Shown here one piece after another: positions 17,701-29,700 of a stretch of 64,000 nucleotides of DNA. The notes under the pieces are model-generated. The model saw only the letters and a list, made by a program, of their open reading frames with translations, was not told the origin of the DNA and ran no database searches. The stretch spans positions 9,846-73,845 of the forward strand of contig NZ_JBEXDG010000056.1 in NCBI RefSeq assembly GCF_040605635.1. Reading direction: 5' to 3'. The stretch comes from Dactylosporangium sp040605635. GTDB taxonomy: Bacteria > Actinomycetota > Actinomycetes > Mycobacteriales > Micromonosporaceae. A program made the position numbers and the translations under genes. How positions within the stretch are numbered: position 1 is the first letter of the stretch; each line of letters starts with the position of its first letter.

Positions 17701-20700
17701 GGCACGCGGGTCCCGCCGCGGATCATCCCGGTCGAGGTCGAAGGGGTGCCGCCGCGCGACGGGCTCTCGACGCCGGAGGTGACGCGCGACGCGTTCAACC
17801 GGTACATCGACGACATCCTCGGCAACGTACAGCCGGACTCGCCGGTGCGCATCACGCTCGAGAAGCACGGGCTGGTGGCCCACTTCCCGGACGGGCACTC
17901 GGTGTGGTTCACCCCGCAGGTCAACTCGATCCTGGCGGGCGGGCACCCGGCGATCGTGCGGCCCGAGATGGTCTGGGCGGGCGAACGCTGGGTGCAGACC
18001 GGACCGGCGGTGGTCGCGGTGCCCGCGTCGGGGTTGCACCAGCTGCCGGCGGCGTGGCGGGCGCTGCACGACTCGGTGCACGACCTGATACCGCCGTCGA
18101 AGGCGACGCCGGACGGCCCCGTCAGGACACCGGACAGCCCGGTCGAGACGCCGCCGAAGCCCGCCGACCCGGTGGTGCCGGTGCGGCCCGCCGAGCAGGT
18201 GCCCGTCATCGGTGCCGAGCAGGTGCGGGTCCGGGACACCACCCCGGCCGGGTCGCCGCCGCCGCGGGAGATCACCCCGGAGTGGGTGGGTGCCCGGCTC
18301 ACCGACAGGTCGACCCCGCCTGAGCTGGCCCGGCAGATCCAGGACCACCTGACCGACGGCGGCACCCCGAAGTCGAAGGCGGAGATCGACGCCGCCCTGC
18401 AACGGCTGCGGGAGGAGGCGGAGGCCGCCGTCGAGCTCGAGCGCGCCGACCGGCCGCCGCGGGTCAGCGAGCACTACGGAACGCGGTACCGCACCGGCGA
18501 GCAGCTCACCGACAACGTCCGGGAGCTCGTCGACCAGGCAAAGGCGCGGCTGGAGCGGACGTTCGAGCCGTCGCCGCGGCTCACCGAGCGGCTCGAGGCG
18601 CTGGACGCGGTCCGGGCACAGGCGGACCGGCTCGACGCGCTGCTGCAGGAGGCGCGGGCGACCGGCGACCTGGCCCCGGTCCGTGACGGGGTGCGGGAGC
18701 TGAGCCGGCAGGTCCGCGAGTACGGCGACCGGCACACGATCGTCGAGCACGACCAGCACCAGCGCCGTCCCGAGGTCGACGAGGCGTGGCGCGACCTGCA
18801 CGGCGTCGACCCGCTCGACGCGGTGGAGATGGTCAACCGGCAGACGGCGATCGACCCGGTCACCCACCGGTTCCACCCGATGGACCGGGCGATCATCGGC
18901 GCGGCCGTCGAGCGGGTCATGCCCCGCGACGTCGCCGACGCTGTCATCGGGCAGCTCGACCGGGCAGTGCCGCTGCACGAGGCGCACGCGAGGGAGCTGC
19001 TGTCCGCGCGGGAGTACCGCAACATCGAGCACCACGTCCAGGGCAACGTCAAGGGCCTCTACGACGGCAGGCTCGAGCGGCTGCTCATCCGGCCGGACAG
19101 GTCGCTGATGGAGGTCGCGTCGACGGCGGTGCACGAGACGACGCATGCGCGGCAGCCCAGCTGGTCCCGGGAGGTGGTGGCCTTCCGCCAGGAGATCGCG
19201 GACCCGTACGCGCAGGACGTCGCGATCGCCCAGCGGCTGTTCGAGCGCGAATACGCGGCGTTCCAGCAGCAGCGCCAGTTCCTGGAGGGGATGGCCGGCA
19301 GCCGGACGGCGGCGCAGCTCGCCCGCGACGGGCACGACGCCGCGGTGCCGCGCGACTACCAGTGGCTGCTGGAGTCCGACAGCCGGGTCCGGCAGCACAT
19401 CGTCAACGAGTACGTCCGCGCCCTGCCCAACGGCAAGCAGCTGGCCCGCGACGCGTTCGGTGACGGCGCGGAGCTCGAACGCGGCCCGACCAGGCGTGCA
19501 ACTGACGGCGGGTCCCGGCCGTTGCACGCCTGGCCGGACGTTGCATCGGGATATCGGGATGTACCACTCAGCGCCGCCGAACAGGCCCGCGCCAGGGTGA
19601 CGGCAGGGCCGGACCCTGTGGTGCCGGGCCGGTCGGCGCTGTTCGACGGTGACGGGCGCCGCCTTGACACCCGCGCGCTCGCCCCGGACGGCGTCGCGTT
19701 GTGGGGCATGGGCACCGACGGCACGTTCCTGGTGGTCGGGCCGGACCGTTCCCCCGGCAGCCTGGGGATGCCGCTCGCGGGCTACGGCAAGATCGCCGTC
19801 GTCGACGGTGTGGTGCAGTTCCTCTCCGGCGAGCGGATCGCCCCCGAGTACCTGCACCAGGTCACCGACGTGCTGGGCCGGGCCGGGATCGACCTGTCGT
19901 TCAAGGTGGCGCAGCCGCGGGTGGAGCCGGTGCGGCTCGACGGCGCGGCTCGGCAGGCCGTCGAGGACGTGGTGGACCTCTACGCCGCCCGCGTCGACGC
20001 GGCGGTCCCCGGCTCGCGGGTCGAGGCCCTGCCGGACGGTCAGGTGCGGGTCATGGTCCCCGGCCGGGTACCGGTCGTCGCCGACCTGTCAGGGGTCGCC
20101 CAGTCGCTCGCCGGCCGGCTGCACCCGGAGCAGCTGCGCACGGCGCTCACCGAGTGGCTCGACACGTCCGTGGCGGACGGGCTCGACCGTGCCGAGCCGG
20201 TCGACCGGCTCGCCGGCGGCCCGGAGCTGGTCCCGGCGATCGCCGACTCGGTGCGGCGGGGCCTGCCCGCGGACGCCCGGTGGAGCGTGTCGGCCGGTGC
20301 CGACCACGTCGTGGTCCAGCCGGAGAAGGGCCGGCCGATCGCCTTCCGGACCGCCGCCGAGCCCCTGCCGCGCACCGGTGACCTGCCGCCGACGGAGGCG
20401 CCGGTGCGCCCGGCCGCGACCGTGGCGGGGAAGCCGGCCGTCGAGGTCGTCGTGCCGGAGTCGGTGCTGCACGACGCGGCCCGGCTCGACAGGTTCACCG
20501 CACGCGCCCTCGAGGCGCACGCCGTCGACGTCGCCGGCACCCGCAGCAAGGTCAGCGGGTTCGTCAACCGGCTCCTGGGCCAGGACAGCGAGCAGGCCGG
20601 CGCGCTGCGGCCGGACGGCCGGGCGTTCAAGCTCAACGGTGACGATAGGCAGCTGCTCGCCCAGCTGAAGGTGCTGTCCGAGGCGCTCGAGCAGGCCCCG

Positions 20701-23700
20701 CCGGGGCAGCGCGGCGTCATCGCCGGGGAGATCCTCGAGCTGGACCGGCAGATGTTCAAGCGGCCGGGGCAGTCCGGCGCACACGTGCAGTACAACCTCG
20801 CCGAGGACGCCCTGCCCGGCATCGCCGAGACCATCGAAGGGGTCCGGCGCACCTACGGCACCCAGCAGCTGGAGCCGCCCGCGTTCGTGCCCGGCACGCG
20901 GCCCGGCCCGGAGCTGGCAAGCCTGCCCGACCTTCCGCGCTCCCCGGAGCTGACCGGGGCTCTCCTCGAGGCGGCCGACGGCGGCCGGACCTGGGTCAGC
21001 ACCCCGCCGCCGGAGGTCGTGGCGCGCGCCGGCCGGTTCGACTCGCACGCCGTCGACGCGCTCACCGGCCACGTCCGGGGGCTGCTGCAGGCCGCCGCCG
21101 ACCCCGCCTACTGGACCGACGGCCGGCCGCCGCGGATCGAGCTGCGCGCGCCCGACGGCATCGAGCTGCAACTGGCCCGGCGGCTCGAACACGTCCGCGA
21201 GCCTGTCGACACGGCGCTGTTCACCGACGCGGTCGAGCTCCCGGTGCCGGTGCCGCGGGTCGAGGTCACCGGTCCGCGCACGCACGACTCGCTGCCGGCG
21301 ATGCGGCTGGCGGAGGAGATCCGCCTCCAGGACACCCGCGACCGCGTGCCGTACTTCGACGCACAGACCCGCGCGTCGATGGAGATCCACCTGCGTGACG
21401 GGCTGTGGTACGACGCCGAAGGGGTCCCGCTGGACGGGCTGTACCACTTCGTCGTCGAGCCCGGCACGCTGCGGACCTACGCGCTGCACGAGTCGCAGAT
21501 GGGCCGGCTCAACGCGAAGCACGCGTCGTTCCTCGCCGGTGGCGACACCCTGTCGGCCGGTGAGTTCGTCGCCGTCAACGGCCGCCAGGTGTCGGTGAGC
21601 GGCCGCAGCGGGCACTACGTCCCGACCGTCGACCACGCCTGGATGCTGGCGGAGAAGGCCCGCGAGGGCGGTGCCGACGTCAGCATGTTCGACGTCGAGT
21701 CCGGTGCCAGCGACAGCAGCCGCTACAGCCGGCTGCGCGGTGAGCAGGCGTTCACGGCGGCCGTCGGCGAGATCGCCAGGCCCGGTGAGATCCCCGGCGT
21801 CGCGCGGGTCGACCGCGTCACCACGAGCCCCGCCGCCCGGCAGGACGAACTCGGCGTTCCCGGTGCGGTGCTGCGGGTGACGACGACCCGCGGCGTCACG
21901 TTCGACGTCGACGTGTCCAACGTGCACAACCTGTTGTCGTCGAAACGCCCGGCCGGTGAGGACGCGCTGTCCTTCGCCTCCGACCGGCAGGTGTTCACCG
22001 TCGACGACCAGCTCGCCTGGCTCGGCGCGGACCTGCTGCGCGCCCGGATCGAGCTCGGGATGGCCGAGACGGCCGGGCCGCCGCTGCCCGCCCGGGACAC
22101 CGGCGGATCGGCGACGCCGGCCCGGGTCGAGCCGCTCCTGCCGGAGTTGCGGCAGCTGGTCGGTGAGCTGCTCGACGGCCGGATGCCGCCGGAGCGGGCC
22201 ACGGCTGCCGTCACCGCCGTGCGGGCCGTCGGCGAGGGCCAGATCGACCGTGCCGCAGCCGCCGTCGGCGCCGACGGCACTCCGCTGAAGGCGATGCGGG
22301 CCGAGGTCCTCGCGCGGTACCCGGCCGTCGTCGACCCGCTGGTCGCCGCGCGGCTGCAGGCGGAGGGCCCGTCGCTGCTGGCGGCTGCCCGGTCGCCGGA
22401 GCAGCTCTACGACATGCTCCGCGAGGAGAGCACCCGGATCGGCAGGTCGTCCCCGTCGGGGGTGTCCGGGCTGACCGTGCCCGAGGCCGCCCGCGTCGTC
22501 GACGGCCTCGACGCCACGGCGGGCGCACCCGGCCGCGGGCACTCCAGCTCGCAGGTCGACGCATGGCTGGAGACACCGCAGGGGCGCGCTTATCACGAGG
22601 CCCGCGCCGCGCTGGACGTGACGACGCGGGTGCCGTGGCGCGAACCGGCCGACAGTGCCAGGTTCGGCCCGCTGGAGCGGGCGCAGCGACCCGCCGCCGA
22701 CCTGCCCGAGCCGATCCGGGCGGCGCTGGAGCGGTACCCCACCATGGCCGGGCGCAACGTCGACACCTACATCGATCACGACGGCCGCATCGGCGGCCGC
22801 GACGAGCGGGCCGACGCGCTGCGGATCCAGGCGGCGATGCGCCCGGCCGGCGCGGACCTGCTGCTGCACGCGGCCGTGTCGCCGGCCGCCCTCGGCCTGC
22901 CCGACGTCACCGGGCTCGCCGGGATGGTCGGTGCGACCGTCACGCACAAGGGGTTCCTGCCCGCGTCGGCGCGCACACCGCTGCAGTTCGAGCGGATCCG
23001 GCTGGCGATCGAGGCACCGGCGCAGACCCGGATGACCGGCATGGACGCGCTGACCGACGCGCCCGTCGATGCCGGTGTGCTGCTGGCGGCCGGGACCCGG
23101 CTGCGGCTCCTCGGCATCGAGCAGACCGGCTTCGACGTGTTCACCGTCCGCGCCCGGGTCGTCGGGCAGCACGACCCGGCGGCGCTGGCCACACCGCTGC
23201 TCGGCCACGACCGGATCGACTGGGCCGACACCCCCGGCGACCGCCCGCCGCAGCGGCCGGTGACCGCGACCGTCGTGCACGGCACGCGCTCGGAGGCCGA
23301 CCGCCTTCCGGAGCCGGACCCCGCCCGGGTCGCCGGGTCGTTCTGGGAACGCGTCCAGCCGACCGAGCCGCACCGACTGAGCGACTCCGTGGTCCGGGAG
23401 GTCCGCCCGGTCCAGGTGCACACCGGCCCGGACGGCACCGTCGTCGCCGCCGACGTCGAGGTGCACCGCTGGACGGGCGAGCCGTTGCGGATGCGGGTCA
23501 CCGCCGGTGACGTCGGCGACCTGCGGGCCCGCACAGAGGTGGCCGAGGGCGCCCCGGCGCGGGAGCCGGACGCGACCGTCGTGCTGTCGGACCGGCACGC
23601 CGACAGCCCCGACCTGCTCGGCACGTTCACCCACGAGACGTGGGAGGTCGACGCCCGGCAGAACCGCCGCGGATGGTGGGGACCGGCCGGCCCGGACCCG

Positions 23701-26700
23701 CGACCCGACGTGCTGATCGACCGCCCGGGTGCACCCGCCGGCGACCGGCTCTCCGACCACGACCGCGGCGGCGTCGGCGACGTGCAGGAGCGCGTCGGGC
23801 GGATCGTCGCGGAGCAGAGCCCGGCGGAGCGGGCGGCGCTGATCGCCGACCTGCGGGCGCACCTGCGGCACCTCGGGCTCGACGGGCCGAACGCCCCGGC
23901 ACTGTGGCGGATGATCGACGCTGAGGTGCCCGCCGACCGGCTCTCCCCGGCGCAGCAGCAGCTGTACCTGAACCTGCGCGAACCCGGCTGGGAGCACGTC
24001 GCGGCCCTGCAACCGCCACCGTCCACTGTGGAACGCGGAGCGGCGCCACCCGAACCCGGCCCGACGCTGAAGGACCGGCTCCTCGGCCGTACCCCGCTGA
24101 CCGGTGCCGAACGAACGGTCCTGTCCGAGCTCACCACCGAGCTGCAGGCCCGTGCCGCCGACGCTTCCGCCGACCCGCGGATCGGGCAGCTGCTGGACCG
24201 GCTCGGCCCGGAGTCCGCCGCCCGCGTCGTCGACCGGCTGCCCGCGGACCTTGCCGCGGCGGCCCGCGAGATGGCCGATCCGGGTGCGCCGTGGCGGGCC
24301 GAGGCGGCCCAGCGGCGGCACGCGGACGTGCGGGCCGCCGTCGCCGGTGCGCTGCCCGAGCTGACCGCGTCGGGCCTCGTCGACCACGCCCGCCCGCATC
24401 CCGGCGGCGACGCCGTGATCGAGGTCCGCACCGCCGGCGGCGAGACCGTGACCGTGCCGGTGCACGAGCCCATCGCCGCACTCACCGACCGGGCCGCCGG
24501 GCCGGCCGGTGAGCCGCTGCGCGTGCGTGCCGCGGCGGACCTCGCCGCGCACATCGTCACCGCCCTCGGCGACCGGCTGGGCGTGCTCTGGGCCGGTGAC
24601 GCCGACCTCGCCGCCGCCCGGGTCCTCGCCCGCGGCCACGACGCGGCCCCGCCCGCGCTGCGCGAGGTGTGGCGCACCGCCCTGCTCGACCGGCTGTCCA
24701 CATCGGACGCCACGCGGCTCGACGCGCTGCGCGGCGAGCCGCTGCCCGACGGCGTCGCCGGGCCGCTGCACGGGCTGCTCGCCGAGGCGATCCTCACCGA
24801 GACGTGGCCGCTGCTCGTCGGCTCCGACCCGGCCGCGCTCGCCGCCGGCGTCGCACCGGGCCCGGCGGCCGGGTCGCTGCACCTGACCGGGCACGACGGT
24901 CAGGTCCGGCAGCTGCCGGCCGAGGACGTCGCGGCACTGCGCGACTGGCTGCGCGCCCGGCTCACCGACGGCGCCGGCACAGCGCTGCTGCGGGCCGAGA
25001 CCGCGGCGATTCTCGGTGCGGAGACCGACGTCTACGGCCGCGGCGGGCGCACCCGCGCCGAAGGTGCCCTGACCGCCCTGAGCCGACTGCCGGACACCGT
25101 CGCCGAGCAGGTCCGTGGCGTCGCCGAGCGGGTCGTCGCGGACAACCCCGCCGACGCGTGGCGCCGCGACGTGCTGCCACCCGCCGCCCGGGAGCTTGCC
25201 GGTCACGCCCGCGACGCGGTCCGCGCGGCCGGAGCCGCCGACCGGACCGGTGACGGCGCCGACCCGTACGCGCCGCTGCGCACAGGGCAGGTCGCCGAGC
25301 AGGTGCGGGTCGCCGCAGGTACACCCGCCGCAAAATCCATCACGGAGCTCAGCGGCACACTGGACCGCGCCGCGAGGGCCCTTGACGAGCGGGTCACCGC
25401 CCGGATCGATGCCGCGCTGAAGGCCGAGGAGACCGCGACGTCGAAGGCGGCCGACCGCGCCGCGGAGCAGGACCGGACCGACCGCAGCTCCGACGCCCGC
25501 GCCGCCCGGGCCGGCGTCGAGGCCAGGCAGGCCGCCGACGAGGCCGCCAGGCACTACGCCGCGGCCGAACGGTTCTGGGCGGCCCGGGACGCCGCGACCG
25601 CCGCCCGCGACGCGTTCGACCTCGTTCAGCTGGAGCTGGGCGGCGGCAACACGGCGCGGCTGCGCGAGTACGTCGACGGTGCCACGGCTGCGTTCGAGAC
25701 CTACCGGCAGGCGGTGGCCGCGACCCAGCCGCCGCACGAGGTCCTGACGGCGGGTGTGCCGAGCGGCCGCATGCCGCACCTGGACGCGGTGACCGACACC
25801 GTCAACGCGCTGCTCGACGCCGCCGACGTCGACGTCGCCCTGCGACCCGACGAGGCCGACCGGATCCTGCAGTCGGTGTGGCGGCAGGCCGGCGGCGAGG
25901 ACGGGGCCGTGTTCCCGGTCGGCATGGGCGCCGCCGAGGTCCGCGTCCGGTTCCACCCGGGCGACGCGGTCGAGGTGCCCCGCCCGCCGACCCGCTCGTC
26001 GGAGGTGATCACCGGGCACATGCCGCAGGCGACCGCCGGGCGGACCCTCGGCGCGGCCCTCAATCGCAACTCCGGCCCGGCGGTGGCGTTCCCGGCCGCC
26101 GCGGCCCTCGACGCGGCCATCGCCGACGGCACCCCCGGCGCGCTCGGCGTGGTCAAGGAGATCGCCCGGCACGCCACCCTGAACTTCGGCGGCGAGTTGC
26201 GCCGGCAGTTCTCCGCGCAGGGGTCCGGCAACGACTTCAGCCTCACCGGCGCCGTCGCGGACAACCGTGGCGAGTCGGCGCTGTTCGACGTCGACGGCCA
26301 CTGGACCGTCCAGGTCCGGCCCGGCCGCCCCGGCGCGGTCTGGACCGACCCGGTCCCCGTCGGTGACCGCGCCGCCGGGCCGGCCGCTGGGCCGGCCACT
26401 GGGCTGCAGCTGTGGGTGCCGCACCCCTACACCGAGCCGGCGCTGCCACAGACGGCGACGGACACGCTGCCGGCCGGACGGCCGCGGGCGGAGCGGTTCC
26501 CGGAGCACGTCGTCACCGGGCTCACCGGCCTGGAACGGCTCAACGACACCGTCGTCGGCATGCTGCCGGAGCAGTACCGCCACGTCGGCGGGCCGATCCG
26601 CCAGCAGGTCCGCACCTTCGTCGTCGAGGAACTGCCCGGCCTGCTCGGCGACGCGATCAGCGACCCGGCGGGGGTGCAGCGGCCGATCACCGACGGCGGG

Positions 26701-29700
26701 CGGGTCGTCGCGACCGTCACCGTGCACACCCGGGTCGTGCCCGGCTCGGCCGAGCTCATCGGCACCGCGAGCGACAGGTACCACCAGGAGCGGCTGCGCA
26801 TCGCGTTCTCCGGCGCCTCGGGGTCGGTGACCATCGGCGGCTCCCGGCAGGCGGACCTCACGGCCGGGCCGCGCACCGACGCCGGTGAGCTGCCGTTCGG
26901 CACCGCCGGGCTGCAGGGCACCGTATCGTCCGGGTCGAGCGCGCGCGACGGGATCAGCGCCGGCGGCACCGCCATCCACCCGAGCGTGCAGCGCTACTCC
27001 GGGCACACCCAGGGCTACCGGCTGAGCGTCGTGCACGACGTCACGGTCGAGCCGTCCGGGTGGGAGCCGTCGCGGCCCGACATGCTGACCCGCTCGGTGG
27101 AGAGCACCGGGCTGTTCCGGATGCCGGAGCCGGAGGCGTACCGCTACGGCCTGCCCGTCGACAAGGCCGCTGTCGAGCACCGGCCCGACGGCAGCGTCGT
27201 CCTGCGCGACGACCCGGTGACCGGCGCGCCGCCGAACAGGGCGGAGCGTCTCCCGGACTGGATCGGCGCACGCGGCATCGACGGCGCCGGACCCGCCCTC
27301 GTGCAGCGCCTGACCGGGGCCGACGCGCTGCGCCTCGATGTCGCCGCGAAGCTGGCACAGGACAACCTGCTGCCGAGACCTGACGCCGAGGGCGACCCGC
27401 GGCTGTCCGGCGCCCCGCTGCGCCGGGCCGCGGAGCAGGCGAATCTGCGGGCCCTGACCGAGATCTCCGCCGCCCGGCTGGAGGCCGCCTACGACCAGGC
27501 AGCGCAGGACGGCATCCTGGTCGACCTGGTCCGGCAGCGGCCCGGTCTCGCACCGGAGCACGTCACGCTGCGGCTGCGGATCAAACAGGACTGGGACCGC
27601 GCCGAGCTGGTCGGGCACACCACCGCGGAGACCGTCGTCAACCTCGACATCGGCTCGTCGACGTTCGCGCGCACCGGCGGGCGGACCTCGACCCTCGCAG
27701 TGCGCGGGGAAGGCGTCGCCGGCCTCACCCCTGGCGACGGTGTTGTCGTGCCGGGCGGGGCAGGTCTCGGCGGGGCCCGCACCGTGACCGGCAGCGCCGG
27801 CTGGCGCACCGGCAACACCGTCAACCAGGTGACCCTCGTCGAGGGCGGCCGGACCGCGATCTTCAAGGTGCCGCACGTCCTGGAGGTCGTGCGGGTCGAC
27901 GCCCACGGCGGGGAGAGCTTCGTCGCGTCGCGGGACGGCTCGGCGCGGGTGCTGTTCCCCGCCGACCTGCTGCCCCGCGCCGGTGCGCCGGTCCTGCCGC
28001 CCGCGCCGCGGACCGGACCCCCGACCTCGCCGACGGCGCTGAGCTGGGCGACCGTGCTGCACCTCGACGCCGCCGGGGTGTGGGACGCCGTCTCCCGGGT
28101 GCTGCCCGACGGCGCCCGGCCGGAGTCGGCCGCACACGCCCACCTGACGTCGTTCGCCAACGTGCGCAGCCTGGTGGCCAACCCGGAGTGGCTGCTCACC
28201 GGCCACCGCACCGACCTCGCCGTCGACCCGCGCGGCGTGACCCCGCTGCGGGCCGGCCTGACCATCCAGGGCCGGGCCGGCGCGTCGCAGTTCGTCGGCG
28301 AGACCGACCTCGTCGTCGGCGACATCAACTTCACGATGGGCGCCGACGCGGTCACGTTCGGCCGGCAGGTCGGCGGCGACGCGGGCGGCTCGCTGCGCGG
28401 CGGGCTCGACCTCGGCGCCGACACCGACGTGGCAGGCGTTCCCGTCGGCGACGCCGCCGGCGGCCTGCGCGGCTCGCGCAGCTGGTTCGACGCCGAGTCG
28501 CACACCTCGACCCGCATCTACGGTCGTGAGCGGCTGCGGATCCACACCAGCGGCAACGAGAAGCAGTACATCTACCGCATGCCCGTCGACGTGGAGATCA
28601 CCGGCGTCGAGCACCACCCGAAGGTCCTCGGCGGCACCCGGACCGCGCACGAGAGCCTCCCCGCCCGCGACGTCGTCTACGCCATCCCGGAACGCGTCGC
28701 GCTGGAGCTCCACGCGGCCGGTGAGCACCCCGTCCCGGCCGACATGATCGCCGACGCGCTGCACCGCTACAGCACCGGGCACCTGACGCTGGACCGCAAG
28801 GTCGTCGCCGGGCTCCTCGACCGGTACGGCACGCCGCCGGACCTGGCGACCGGCATCGCCTGGAAGCTCGGCGAGCAGTTCCCGGACGCGTCGGTGCCGA
28901 GGACGGTCACGGACCCGGCGGCCCGCATCGGCGCGATCATCCGCCAGGAGCAGGGACTGCCGGCGGTGCCGCCGGCGGAGGGTGCGCTGCGCCTCGCCGA
29001 CCACCTCGGTCAGGCTCTCGGCCACAGCGTCCTGGAGCCCGCGATCCGCCTGTCGGCCCGCGACGGCCGGCCGGTCGAGCTGTTCCAGGAAGTCCTGGCC
29101 CGGGTCGAGCGGGTTGTGCCGGGCGCGGCGGAACGGCTGCCGGGCCTGTGGCAGGGGCTGTCCGGCAGCCTCGCCGGCAAGCGCTGGACGGGGCAGCTCG
29201 ACAGCATGCTGTCCCCGGAGGGGTTCACGGCCTCGTTCCCGGTGCCGTCCGGCCGGTTGTGGGTCGAGCACGTCACCGTCCGGATCACCGCCACGCTCGG
29301 CGACGGCACGCCCATCGGCACCAGTCCGGACGTGCTGCCGATCCTGCAGGACTACGCGTACGCCCAGCATGAGCAGACACGGGTGAGCGGGTACGGGTAC
29401 GGCACCGGCGGCAGCGGGCACGGCACCGCCCTGGACACGCCGGAGGCCAGCGGCGGCACCAACCGCGGCTACACCAGGTCCGGCACCGTCGGCGGGCAGC
29501 GCACCGTCGTGCAGGGCCTCATGATTGCCGACGGGGTCGTGCGGATGCGCCGGCCGATCGAGATCCACATCGAGGTGTCCCGGTCGGTGCCGCACCCGCT
29601 GAAGCAGCTGCCGCGGCGGATGGCCGACCTGGTCACCCGGCACGGCGCGGCGAACGGCTCCGACGGCGTCGTCAGCGGCTCGCTGGTCCAGCTGGCCACC

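Noticed and set aside
23600..23680. Third zincin copy in the giant (THETWEVDARQ)
   Set aside because: It reads HETWE rather than HExxH, and the surrounding segments shared by the other two copies are absent.
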